NCBI RefSeq assembly: GCF_035987325.1
Contig: NZ_CP108488.1
Span: 5,828,001 to 5,892,000 of the forward strand
DNA: 64,000 bases
Direction of reading: 5' to 3'
Source of the DNA: Streptomyces sp. NBC_01244
Lineage (GTDB): Bacteria > Actinomycetota > Actinomycetes > Streptomycetales > Streptomycetaceae
This document shows, piece after piece, positions 45,683 through 53,792 of this stretch; position 1 is the first letter of the stretch; each line of letters starts with the position of its first letter. Position numbers and translations under genes: made by a program. The notes beneath the pieces were generated by a model. The model ran no database searches, had not been told where the DNA came from, and saw nothing but the letters and a program-made list of their open reading frames with translations.

Positions 45683-45722
45683 CCGGGGTCCGGGAAGCGG
45701 TCTCTTCGCTCCCGGGCCCCGG
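45683..45722 (+). terminator. Hairpin (terminator/attenuator) between binding-protein and ATPase genes
   Basis: CCGGGG-T-CCGGGA-A-GCG (45683-45699) pairs with CGC-TCCCGG-G-CCCCGG (45707-45722), one bulge and one wobble. It would lower readthrough, giving more binding protein than transporter. Confidence 0.8.
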
Positions 45723-45787
45723 CCCATGTCACGTGGTTTCATGTGATCTTGTGTCCGGTTGGCCGCAAGTTTTCACTTTCGACAGTG

Positions 45788-45799
45788 CTACGCGCGTAG
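45788..45799. promoter_or_regulatory. Nucleoside-regulon operator (ABC ATPase gene)
   Basis: Perfect palindrome CTACGCGCGTAG, 137 bp beyond the lipoprotein stop and just upstream of the ATPase reading frame. Identical to the site before add. Confidence 0.8.
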
Positions 45800-45806
45800 A
45801 AGCATC

Positions 45807-47579
45807 GTGGACGCGATACTTTCTCCCCCCGCCCTGTCCCCTCCCTGCCTTCAGCTCCTTCCGCGCCAAGGAGAGTGCGTCATCAACGCGTCCAGCCCGC
45901 CCCCCGCCGTAGAACTGCACGGCATCACCAAGCGCTTCCCCGGCGTCGTCGCCAACAAGGACATCGCGATCACCGTCCGCAAGGGCACGGTCCACGCCCT
46001 CGTCGGTGAGAACGGCGCCGGCAAGTCGACGCTGATGAAGATCCTCTACGGCATGCAGAAGCCGGACGAGGGCACCATCGCCATCGACGGGGAGCAGGTC
46101 TCCTTCAGCAGCCCCGGCGATGCCATCGCCCGCGGCATCGGCATGGTGCACCAGCACTTCATGCTCGCCGACAACCTCACCGTCCTGGAGAACGTGGTTC
46201 TCGGCGGCGAGAAGCTCTACGGCATCGGCGCGAAGGCCCGTAAGAAGATCAGGGAGATCTCGGACGCGTACGGCCTCGGCGTACGTCCCGACGCCCTGGT
46301 CGAGGACCTCGGTGTCGCCGACCGCCAGCGCGTGGAGATCCTCAAGGTCCTCTACCGCGGCGCGAAGATCCTCATCCTCGACGAGCCGACGGCCGTGCTC
46401 GTGCCGCAGGAGGTCGACGCGCTCTTCGACAACCTGCGCGAGCTCAAGTCCGAGGGCCTGACCGTCATCTTCATCTCGCACAAGCTGGGCGAGGTCCTGA
46501 AGGTCGCCGACGACATCACCGTCATCCGGCGCGGCACCACGGTCGGCACCGCCGACCCGCGGGCCACCACGACCAAGCAGCTCGCCGAGCTGATGGTCGG
46601 CTCCGAGCTGCCGTCCCCGGAGACCCGCGAGTCCACGGTGACCACCACCCCGATGCTCCAGGTGAAGGGCCTGACCGTCGCCGAGGGCGGCGCGCCCGTC
46701 GTCACGGAGGACACCGCGCGCACGCCGGGCCTGCCGGACGCCAACCTGCGCGAGACCCCGGTCGCCGGGCGCCTGCTGCTCGACGGGATCAGCTTCACGA
46801 TCCACAAGGGCGAGATCCTCGGCATCGCGGGCGTCGAGGGCAACGGCCAGACCGAGCTCATCGAGGCCCTCATGGGCATGATGACCCCCGACACGGGCGT
46901 CATCACCCTCGACGGCAAGGACATCACCAAGTCCCCGGTGCGCAAGCGCCGCGAGGGCGGCATCGGCTACATCCCCGAGGACCGCCACCGGCACGGTCTG
47001 CTGCTGGAGTCCTCCCTCTGGGAGAACCGCATCCTCGGCCACGTCACCGAAGCCCCCAACTCCAAGCGCGGCATCCTCGACCCGAAGGCCGCCCGCAAGG
47101 ACACCGAGCGGATCGTGCGCGAGTACGACGTCCGCACGCCCGGCATCGAGGTCACCGCGGCCTCGCTCTCCGGCGGCAACCAGCAGAAGCTGATCGTCGG
47201 CCGCGAGATGAGCCACAACCCGAAGTTCCTGATCGCCGCCCACCCCACCCGCGGTGTGGACGTCGGCGCGCAGGCGCAGATCTGGGACGCGATCCGCGAG
47301 GCCCGCCGCGAGGGCCTGGCGGTCCTGCTGATCTCCGCCGACCTGGACGAGCTCATCGGCCTGTCCGACACCCTGCGCGTCATCTACCGCGGCCGCCTGG
47401 TCGCCGACGCCGACCCCGCGACCGTGACCCCCGAGGAACTCGGCACCGCCATGACGGGCGCCGCCTCCGGGCACCTCGAAGCTCCTGCCGAGGCCGCAGA
47501 GGTCACGGAAGCCACCGACAACCGCTCCGACGCCGGCACGGATGCCCGTACCGACTCCCCGGAGGACGAGGCCCGATGA
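45807..47579 (+). CDS. Nucleoside ABC transporter ATPase (two NBDs)
   Basis: 590 residues from GTG 45807, of the RbsA/NupO type with tandem ATPase domains. NBD1: Walker A VGENGAGKSTLMKIL, Q-loop MVHQHFMLADNLTV, Walker B ILILDEPTAVLVP. Its signature region is degenerate (LGVADRQRVEILKVL). NBD2 has a non-canonical A loop (GVEGNGQTELIEAL), signature LSGGNQQKLIVGRE and a B site FLIAAHPTRGVDVG. The first ~25 residues are unlike the family; a strong AAGGAG at 45868-45873 precedes a GTC-ATC in frame, so real initiation may be ATC 45882. The stop overlaps the next ATG (ATGA). Confidence 0.93.
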   Translation: MDAILSPPALSPPCLQLLPRQGECVINASSPPPAVELHGITKRFPGVVANKDIAITVRKGTVHALVGENGAGKSTLMKILYGMQKPDEGTIAIDGEQVSFSSPGDAIARGIGMVHQHFMLADNLTVLENVVLGGEKLYGIGAKARKKIREISDAYGLGVRPDALVEDLGVADRQRVEILKVLYRGAKILILDEPTAVLVPQEVDALFDNLRELKSEGLTVIFISHKLGEVLKVADDITVIRRGTTVGTADPRATTTKQLAELMVGSELPSPETRESTVTTTPMLQVKGLTVAEGGAPVVTEDTARTPGLPDANLRETPVAGRLLLDGISFTIHKGEILGIAGVEGNGQTELIEALMGMMTPDTGVITLDGKDITKSPVRKRREGGIGYIPEDRHRHGLLLESSLWENRILGHVTEAPNSKRGILDPKAARKDTERIVREYDVRTPGIEVTAASLSGGNQQKLIVGREMSHNPKFLIAAHPTRGVDVGAQAQIWDAIREARREGLAVLLISADLDELIGLSDTLRVIYRGRLVADADPATVTPEELGTAMTGAASGHLEAPAEAAEVTEATDNRSDAGTDARTDSPEDEAR

Positions 47580-48691
47580 AGAAACTCGACAAGGACCGGC
47601 TGCTCCTCGGCTTCGCCGGGCCCGCGCTCGCGCTGGTCACCGCCTTCCTGCTGACCATGATCGTGCTGGCGGCGACGGGCGTGGACCCGATCGAACCGCT
47701 GCGGCTCATGGTGGAGAACGCGAGCTACGAGGACGTCCAGGTCCTCATCGTCAACCAGGCCGGTACCTACTACCTGGCGGCCCTGGCCGTGGCCATCGGC
47801 TTCCGGATGAACCTCTTCAACATCGGCGTCGACGGCCAGTACCGGCTCGCGGCGATGGTGTCGGCGGTCGCCGGCGCGGCGGTCTCGCTGCCCGGCCCGC
47901 TGCACATCCTGCTGATCGTGATCGTCGCCATGCTGGTCGGCGCCTTCTGGGCCGGCATCGCGGGCGTCCTGAAGGCGAAGCGCGGAGTCAGCGAGGTCGT
48001 CTCCACGATCATGCTGAACGCGATCGCCACCAGCCTGATCGCCTGGCTGATCCTGCCGAAGAACCTCGGCGTCCAGCCCGCGGGCTCCAACGACCTGACC
48101 ACCGGCGACATCGCCGCGTCCGGCTGGTTCCCGGCGATCTCCCTCGGTGACGGCCTGGAGATCTACGGCTTCACCTTCCTCGCCTTCGCGCTGGGCATCG
48201 TCTACTGGTTCGTGCTGGGCCGCACCCGCTTCGGCTTCGACCTGCGCGCCACCGGCGCCAGCGAGTCCGCCGCGCAGGCCTCCGGCGTGGACGCCAAGAA
48301 GATGATCATCACCTCGATGCTCATCTCCGGCGCCGTCGCCGGCCTCGCCGGCATGCCGGTGCTGCTGGGCGAGAGCCACACCTACAGCCTGTCCTTCCCG
48401 GTCGGTGTCGGCTTCACCGGCATCACCATCGCGCTGCTCGGCCGCAACCACCCGGTCGGCATCTTCTTCGCCGCGCTCCTGATGGCCTTCATCGACAAGT
48501 CCTCGGCCTCGCTCGACACGGCCGGCTTCGCGAAGGAGATCGGCACGATCATGAAGGGGCTGATCGTGATCGCGGTCGTCGTCTCCTACGAGCTCGTCCG
48601 CCGCTACGGGATCCGACGCCAGCAGCAGAAGGTCGGCGAGGAGCTGGCCGCAGGCCACGCCATCACGACCGAGAAGGAGGTCTCGGCGTGA
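47576..48691 (+). CDS. Nucleoside ABC transporter permease 1
   Basis: 371 residues with about ten hydrophobic helices (LLGFAGPALALVTAFLLTMI, YYLAALAVAIGFRMNLFNIG, LIVIVAMLVGAFWAGIAGVL). The BPD_transp_2 motif is around GQYRLAAM and the coupling region around RATGASESAAQASGVDAKKM. Corresponds to NupP-type permeases of BMP systems. ATG overlaps the ATPase stop, and its own stop overlaps the next gene's GTG. Confidence 0.93.
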   Translation: MKKLDKDRLLLGFAGPALALVTAFLLTMIVLAATGVDPIEPLRLMVENASYEDVQVLIVNQAGTYYLAALAVAIGFRMNLFNIGVDGQYRLAAMVSAVAGAAVSLPGPLHILLIVIVAMLVGAFWAGIAGVLKAKRGVSEVVSTIMLNAIATSLIAWLILPKNLGVQPAGSNDLTTGDIAASGWFPAISLGDGLEIYGFTFLAFALGIVYWFVLGRTRFGFDLRATGASESAAQASGVDAKKMIITSMLISGAVAGLAGMPVLLGESHTYSLSFPVGVGFTGITIALLGRNHPVGIFFAALLMAFIDKSSASLDTAGFAKEIGTIMKGLIVIAVVVSYELVRRYGIRRQQQKVGEELAAGHAITTEKEVSA

Positions 48692-49953
48692 GCACCAGCA
48701 CCGTTTCCGCGACCAGCGCCGCGCCCAAGAAGCCGGGCGGCCGCACCAAGCTCACCCTCCCGTGGATCATGCTGATCGTCGCGGGCGGCCTCGCTCTCGT
48801 CTCGCTGGTCCGCGTGATCAGCGGCGCGAACGACCTGACCTCCATCGGCCAGGTCTCCGGAGCGCTCTCCCTCGCCGTGCCGATCGGCCTCGCCGGACTC
48901 GGCGGCCTGTGGGCCGAGCGCGCGGGCGTCGTCAACATCGGCCTCGAAGGCATGATGATCCTCGGCACCTGGTTCGGCGCCTGGGCCGGCTACCAGTGGG
49001 GCCCGTGGACCGGCGTCATCGCCGGCCTGATCGGCGGCGCCATCGGCGGCCTGCTGCACGCGATCATCACGGTCACCTTCAACGTGAACCACATCGTCTC
49101 CGGTGTGGCCATCAACATCCTGGCGCTGGGCTTCACCCAGTACCTGTCGAACTTCACGTTCGCCGAGGCGCCCGGCGGCTCCTCCAAGCAGTCCCCGCGC
49201 GTCGAGCCGATCTACGAGATCACCGTGCCGGGGTTGTCGGACTGGATGGCCACCCTCCAGGGCAAGCACTGGTTCTTCGTCTCCGACGTCGCGGGCGTGG
49301 TCGGCGGTCTGGTCACCGGCCTGTCGCTGCTGACCGTCGTCGCGCTGCTGCTGATCCCCGGCACCTGGTGGGTGCTCTGGCGCACCACCTTCGGCCTGCG
49401 GCTGCGCTCCTGCGGCGAGAACCCCATCGCCGCCGAATCGCTCGGCGTCAACGTCTACAAGTACAAGTACATCGCCGTGATCGTCTCGGGCGCCCTCGCG
49501 GGCCTGGGCGGCGCGTTCCTGTCGATCGTGGCCAGCCCGATCTACCAGGAGGGCCAGACCGGCGGCCGCGGCTACATCGGCCTCGCCGCGATGATCTTCG
49601 GCAACTGGATGCCGGGCGGCATGGCGCTGGGCGCCGGCCTGTTCGGCTTCACCGACAGCCTCAAGCTGCGCGGCGGCGCCGAGAACGTCCACGCGATGCT
49701 GCTGCTCATCGCGATCCTGCTCGTCCTGGTCGTGGCCTGGCAGCTCTACAAGAAGCGCTACGTCCCGGCCGGCATCTCGGCGGTCTTCGCCGTGCTGCTG
49801 TTCCTCTGGTACGGGCTCACGGACCAGGTGCCCAGCCAGTTCGTGGACGCCGCCCCGTACCTGACCACGCTGCTGGTGCTCGCGCTGTCCGCGCAGCGCT
49901 TGCGGATGCCCAAGGCGGACGGCATGCCGTACCGCAAGGGCCAGGGCAAGTGA
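48688..49953 (+). CDS. Nucleoside ABC transporter permease 2
   Basis: 421 residues with ten or more hydrophobic helices; it forms the pore with permease 1. Family motifs: AGLGGLWAERAGVVNIGLEG, NHIVSGVAINILALGFTQYL, LRSCGENPIAAESLGVNVYK and GRGYIGLAAMIFGNWMPGG. The C-terminus carries two extra hydrophobic helices (YVPAGISAVFAVLLFLWYGL; TTLLVLALSAQRL). GTG 48688 overlaps the previous stop; its TGA overlaps the cdd GTG. Confidence 0.93.
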   Translation: MSTSTVSATSAAPKKPGGRTKLTLPWIMLIVAGGLALVSLVRVISGANDLTSIGQVSGALSLAVPIGLAGLGGLWAERAGVVNIGLEGMMILGTWFGAWAGYQWGPWTGVIAGLIGGAIGGLLHAIITVTFNVNHIVSGVAINILALGFTQYLSNFTFAEAPGGSSKQSPRVEPIYEITVPGLSDWMATLQGKHWFFVSDVAGVVGGLVTGLSLLTVVALLLIPGTWWVLWRTTFGLRLRSCGENPIAAESLGVNVYKYKYIAVIVSGALAGLGGAFLSIVASPIYQEGQTGGRGYIGLAAMIFGNWMPGGMALGAGLFGFTDSLKLRGGAENVHAMLLLIAILLVLVVAWQLYKKRYVPAGISAVFAVLLFLWYGLTDQVPSQFVDAAPYLTTLLVLALSAQRLRMPKADGMPYRKGQGK

Positions 49954-50342
49954 CGGCCGCTCCCGACTGGGAGGCCCTGCGCGAGGCCGCCCGGGAGGCC
50001 ATGTCCCGGGCGTACGCCCCGTACTCGGGCTTCCCGGTCGGTGTCGCGGCGCTGGTCGACGACGGCCGCACCGTCGTCGGCTGCAACGTCGAGAACGCCA
50101 GCTACGGGCTCGGCCTGTGCGCCGAATGCGGGCTGGTCTCCTCCCTCCAGGCCACCGGCGGCGGCCGGCTGACGCACTTCACGTGCGTGGACGGCAAGGG
50201 CGAGATCCTCGTCCCCTGCGGTCGCTGCCGCCAGCTCCTCTTCGAGTTCGGCGGGGCGGAGCTCCAGGTGGAGACGCCGGAAGGCGTCCTGCCGCTCTCC
50301 GCGATGCTGCCGCAGGCCTTTGGGCCGGACCACCTGAGATAG
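49950..50342 (+). CDS. cdd: Cytidine deaminase
   Basis: Deaminates cytidine and deoxycytidine to uridine and deoxyuridine. 130 residues, the small homotetrameric type. Zinc and catalytic residues are in CAECGLVSSL (Cys and Glu) and VPCGRCRQLL (two Cys). The N-terminal AYAPYSGFPVGVAAL and NVENASYGL are family motifs. GTG 49950 overlaps the permease stop (GTGA), so uptake and deamination are co-translated. Confidence 0.97.
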   Translation: MTAAPDWEALREAAREAMSRAYAPYSGFPVGVAALVDDGRTVVGCNVENASYGLGLCAECGLVSSLQATGGGRLTHFTCVDGKGEILVPCGRCRQLLFEFGGAELQVETPEGVLPLSAMLPQAFGPDHLR

Positions 50343-50349
50343 CCGTACC

Positions 50350-50384
50350 GACGGCCCTCCGCCCCTGCCGGGCGGGGGGCCGTC
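50350..50384 (+). terminator. Terminator after cdd
   Basis: GACGGCCCTCCGCCC (50350-50364) pairs with GGGCGGGGGGCCGTC (50370-50384), one wobble, 5-nt loop, eight bases beyond the cdd stop. Confidence 0.85.
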
Positions 50385-50418
50385 GCCCTTGGCCCTCCCG
50401 CCAACCCCTCTCCTCTCT

Positions 50419-50430
50419 CTATGCGCGTAG
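50419..50430. promoter_or_regulatory. Nucleoside-regulon operator (deoA)
   Basis: CTATGCGCGTAG differs from CTACGCGCGTAG at one position. It lies 15 bp before the deoA ATG, between the cdd terminator and the ribosome-binding site. Confidence 0.75.
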
Positions 50431-50444
50431 AAGGAAGCACTTCC

Positions 50445-51722
50445 ATGGACGTCATCTCCGTCATCCGCACCAAGCGCGACCGCGGTGAACTGAGCCCCGA
50501 GCAGATCGACTGGGTCATCGACGCGTACACGCGCGGCGTGGTCGCCGACGAGCAGATGTCGGCGCTGGCGATGGCCATCCTGCTCAACGGCATGAACCGG
50601 ACCGAGATCGCCCGCTGGACCGCCGCGATGATCGCGAGCGGCGAGCGGATGAACTTCGACTCCCTCTCCCGCCCGACCGCGGACAAGCACTCCACCGGCG
50701 GCGTCGGCGACAAGATCACCCTGCCGCTGGCCCCGCTCGTCGCCGCCTGCGGCGCGGCCGTACCGCAGCTCTCGGGCCGCGGCCTCGGCCACACCGGCGG
50801 CACCCTGGACAAGCTGGAGTCCATCCCCGGCTGGCGCGCCCTGCTCTCCAACGAGGAGATGCTGCACGTCCTGGACACCACCGGCGCCGTCATCTGCGCG
50901 GCCGGCGACGGCCTGGCCCCGGCCGACAAGAAGCTCTACGCGCTGCGCGACGTGACGGGCACCGTCGAGGCGATCCCGCTGATCGCCTCCTCGATCATGT
51001 CCAAGAAGATCGCGGAGGGCACCGGCTCCCTGGTCCTGGACGTGAAGGTCGGCACCGGCGCCTTCATGAAGAACATCGAGGACGCGCGCGAGCTCGCCCG
51101 CACGATGGTCGGCCTGGGCACGGACAGCGGCGTCAAGACGGTCGCCCTGCTCACCGACATGTCCACCCCGCTCGGCCTGACCGCCGGCAACGCCCTGGAG
51201 ATCCGCGAGTCCGTCGAGGTCCTGGCGGGCGGCGGCCCCTCGGACGTGGTCGAGCTGACCCTGGCCCTGGCCCGGGAGATGCTGGACGCCGCGGGCATCA
51301 AGGACGCCGACCCGGCGAAGGCGCTGGCCGACGGCTCCGCGATGGACGTGTGGCGCCGGATGATCGCCGCGCAGGGCGGCGACCCGGACGCGGCGCTGCC
51401 CGTCGCGCGGGAGCAGCACGTGGTCACGGCCCCGTCCTCGGGCGTGCTGACGCGGCTGGACGCGTACGGGGTGGGCGTGGGCGCCTGGCGCCTGGGCGCC
51501 GGCCGCGCGCGCAAGGAGGACCCGGTCCAGGCGGGCGCGGGCATCGAGATGCACGCGAAGCCGGGCGACACGGTGGTCGCGGGCCAGCCCCTGATGACCC
51601 TGCACACGGACACCCCGGAGAAGTTCGACTACGCCCTGGCGGCGCTGGACGGAACCTTCGACATCGCGGCGCCCGGCACGGCCTTCTCCGCCACGCCGAT
51701 CGTGCTGGACCGCATCGCCTGA
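50445..51722 (+). CDS. deoA: Thymidine phosphorylase
   Basis: Phosphorolysis of thymidine and deoxyuridine to base and deoxyribose-1-phosphate. 425 residues, normal for the type. Motifs: VISVIRTKRDRGELSPEQID, the phosphate-binding KHSTGGVGDKITLPLAPLVA, QLSGRGLGHTGGTLDKLES, and LVLDVKVGTGAFMK. ATG 50445 has GAAGGAAG upstream; an ATG in the same frame at 50421 lies in the operator. It uses deoxyuridine made by Cdd. Own promoter, operator and terminator. Confidence 0.97.
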   Translation: MDVISVIRTKRDRGELSPEQIDWVIDAYTRGVVADEQMSALAMAILLNGMNRTEIARWTAAMIASGERMNFDSLSRPTADKHSTGGVGDKITLPLAPLVAACGAAVPQLSGRGLGHTGGTLDKLESIPGWRALLSNEEMLHVLDTTGAVICAAGDGLAPADKKLYALRDVTGTVEAIPLIASSIMSKKIAEGTGSLVLDVKVGTGAFMKNIEDARELARTMVGLGTDSGVKTVALLTDMSTPLGLTAGNALEIRESVEVLAGGGPSDVVELTLALAREMLDAAGIKDADPAKALADGSAMDVWRRMIAAQGGDPDAALPVAREQHVVTAPSSGVLTRLDAYGVGVGAWRLGAGRARKEDPVQAGAGIEMHAKPGDTVVAGQPLMTLHTDTPEKFDYALAALDGTFDIAAPGTAFSATPIVLDRIA

Positions 51723-51743
51723 CCTGTACTCACTCGTACGGCT

Positions 51744-51777
51744 GAACGGGATCGGTGGACGCCCACCGGTCCCGTTC
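51744..51777 (+). terminator. Terminator after deoA
   Basis: GAACGGGATCGGTGG (51744-51758) pairs with CCACCGGTCCCGTTC (51763-51777), one wobble, ACGC loop. Confidence 0.85.
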
Positions 51778-51817
51778 TGCATGCTGGGATCGGTGCCAAC
51801 AGCTTGAGGAGCACACC

Positions 51818-52414
51818 ATGAGCGCACTCACCGTCCAGCACGAGCCACAGAGTGGCGACAGCTGGGACGCGCTTGTCCGTCTCTGGGAGGAGATGGACTG
51901 GCCGGAGGGCTGCAAGGTGGAGATCATTAAGGGGATCATCACCGTGGCGCCCACGCCTGCGAATTACCACAACGTCATCGCCGGAGAGGTGCAGCGCAAG
52001 CTCTACTCGGCCCTCCCTGGTGACTGGGGCATCTACCAGACGCAGAGCGTGGCGGTCCCGTCCCGCAAGGGGATGTTCATCCCCGACCTGCTGGTCATGC
52101 CGAGAGACATCCTCACCGAGTCTGAGTCCGTGTACTACGTACCCGCCGCCGCAGCTGAACTCGTCGTCGAGATCACGTCCCCTTCGAATGCGTCGCACGA
52201 CCGCATCGCGAAGGTTGCGGGATACGCGCAGGCTGGTGTTCCGCTGTACCTCCTCATTGACGCGTTCGCCCGGGGTGGCCCGACTGTCACGCTCTACGGA
52301 GAGCCGAGCGACGCCGTATACCGGGTGCTCCAGGCGGGCAAGTTCGGTGACACCTTCCGGCTGCCCGCGCCGTTCAGTGTCGACCTCGACACATCCCTGT
52401 TCCCAGCCCATTGA
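51818..52414 (+). CDS. Uma2 family endonuclease-like protein
   Basis: 198 residues. The PD-(D/E)xK restriction-like fold is visible: KVEIIKGIITVAPTPANYHN, the acidic MFIPDLLVMPRD (PD, about residue 92), AAELVVEITSPSNASHDRIA (ExT/S, about residue 120) and AGVPLYLLIDAFARGG. Uma2 proteins are abundant in actinobacteria and cyanobacteria; nuclease activity is rarely proven. ATG 51818 follows GAGGAG. The gene's G+C is visibly lower than its neighbours (for example GAGATCATTAAGGGGATC), suggesting transfer. Confidence 0.87.
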   Translation: MSALTVQHEPQSGDSWDALVRLWEEMDWPEGCKVEIIKGIITVAPTPANYHNVIAGEVQRKLYSALPGDWGIYQTQSVAVPSRKGMFIPDLLVMPRDILTESESVYYVPAAAAELVVEITSPSNASHDRIAKVAGYAQAGVPLYLLIDAFARGGPTVTLYGEPSDAVYRVLQAGKFGDTFRLPAPFSVDLDTSLFPAH

Positions 52415-52431
52415 GGTAGTTCTCGACACCG

Positions 52432-52797
52432 ATGACTTCTGGGGCGTGGGGGAGTCATCCCCTCGTGGAGATCAGAACCCTGGCCCTGGAGGGGCCTGAG
52501 CCGGATACCGCCGAGCTGTGCGCGCGCGTGCGCGCACTGTGCAGGGACGGGCCCCACGGGGTGGTGTGCGACGTGGGCGCGGTCGCCTCACCCACCCTCG
52601 CGACCGTCCAGGCCCTGGCTCGCGCAGCCCTGACCGCCCGGCGCCTCGGCATCCCCTTCCGGGTCACCGGGGCCCCGCCCCCGCTCCGCGCGCTACTGCA
52701 CCTCGTAGGACTCGTCGAGCTGCTCGGGGAGCCCGAAGAGCGGGAACCACCGGGCGGTGTCGAGGAAGGCGTTGAGCCCGACGATCTTCCCGTCTGA
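52432..52797 (+). CDS. STAS-domain-like protein
   Basis: 121 residues. The middle portion fits a short STAS/anti-sigma-antagonist-like domain: HGVVCDVGAVASPTLATVQA, LARAALTARRLGIPFRVTGA and PPLRALLHLVGLVELLG. Its C-terminal 35 residues overlap the convergent sigma gene on the other strand by 105 bp and read as Glu/Pro-rich sequence. It has no adjacent anti-sigma kinase gene. Start at ATG 52432; no clear Shine-Dalgarno. Confidence 0.68.
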   Translation: MTSGAWGSHPLVEIRTLALEGPEPDTAELCARVRALCRDGPHGVVCDVGAVASPTLATVQALARAALTARRLGIPFRVTGAPPPLRALLHLVGLVELLGEPEEREPPGGVEEGVEPDDLPV

Positions 52798-53700
52798 GAC
52801 CTCCAGCACCTGGAGCGCCCACGGGGTCCATCCCGGCTGCCCGTCCACGCGCGGCCGGTACTGGCCGAAGGCGGGCATGCCGTTCGCCGTGGTCGGGATC
52901 ATCCGCGAGCCCTTGCAGCCGATGCCCTGGTTCAGGTGCCAGGCCGCGATGTCCTCGTGGCCCTGGAGCCACAGGTCGAACGGCGGCATCGACAGCACCG
53001 CGTCCTCGTGGAGCAGGGCGGTCAGCCGGGAGATGTCGTACGCCTCGAAGGCGGCGAGGTACTGCTCCAGCAGTTTGACCTGGTCCGCGTCCAGCGGGTC
53101 CGCGGACTCGCTCTCCCTGATCCGGGTGGCGGCGAGCGTGGCTCGGGCCCGCTGCAGCGCGCTGTTCACCGACGCGACGGTGGTGTCCAGCAGGGTGGCG
53201 ACCTCGTCGGCCTTCCAGGCCAGCACCTCGCGCAGGATCAGTACCGCCCGCTGCTTGGCCGGCAGGTGCTGGAGCGCCGCGACGAACGCGAGCCGTACGG
53301 ACTCCTTCGCCAGCGCCATCTCCGCCGGGTCGGCGGTCTGCGGCAGCACCCGCCCGTCGGGCACCGGCTCCAGCCAGGTCACCTCGGGCCGCTCGCTCAG
53401 CACGGCGGAGGCCTGGTGCTGCGGGGCACTCAGGTCCATGGGCCGGGCCCGCTTGTTCCCCGCGCTCAGCAGGTCCAGGCAGACGTTGGTGGCGATCCGG
53501 TACAGCCACGACCGCAGGGAGGACCGCCCCTCGAACTTCGCGAAGCTCCGCCAGGCACGGATGTACGTGTCCTGCACCGCGTCCTCGGCGTCGAAGGCCG
53601 AGCCGAGCATGCGGTAGCAGTAACCGGTGAGCTCGACGCGGTAACGGTCCAGCGCAGCGTCGAGGTCGAGGTCGGGTGAGAGGTCGGTGGCTTCGGTCAT
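52693..53700 (-). CDS. ECF-like sigma factor with SnoaL-type C-terminal extension
   Basis: 335 residues. Region 2: YRVELTGYCYRMLGSAFDAE, DAVQDTYIRAWRSFAKF and SSLRSWLYRIATNVCLDLL. Region 4: LPAKQRAVLILREVLAWKAD and EVATLLDTTVASVNSALQRA. The C-terminal ~130 residues (LLEQYLAAFEAYDISRLTAL onwards) form an NTF2/SnoaL-like domain, as in SigG/SigJ-type sigma factors that need no separate anti-sigma factor. ATG 53700 begins MTEATDLSPD. The 3' end overlaps the STAS-like gene. Confidence 0.92.
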   Translation of the reverse strand: MTEATDLSPDLDLDAALDRYRVELTGYCYRMLGSAFDAEDAVQDTYIRAWRSFAKFEGRSSLRSWLYRIATNVCLDLLSAGNKRARPMDLSAPQHQASAVLSERPEVTWLEPVPDGRVLPQTADPAEMALAKESVRLAFVAALQHLPAKQRAVLILREVLAWKADEVATLLDTTVASVNSALQRARATLAATRIRESESADPLDADQVKLLEQYLAAFEAYDISRLTALLHEDAVLSMPPFDLWLQGHEDIAAWHLNQGIGCKGSRMIPTTANGMPAFGQYRPRVDGQPGWTPWALQVLEVSDGKIVGLNAFLDTARWFPLFGLPEQLDESYEVQ

Positions 53701-53792
53701 GTCCCTTGATCCCCCTGGTAGTTCCCGGTCCTTGGGACGCTACCCGAGGGGTCTGACAACCGCAGCCCGGCACGCGGCGGCGGAACCTTCCG

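Noticed and set aside
45729-47474. 581-codon minus-strand frame opposite the transporter ATPase
   Set aside because: Antisense shadow; no motifs or ribosome-binding site.
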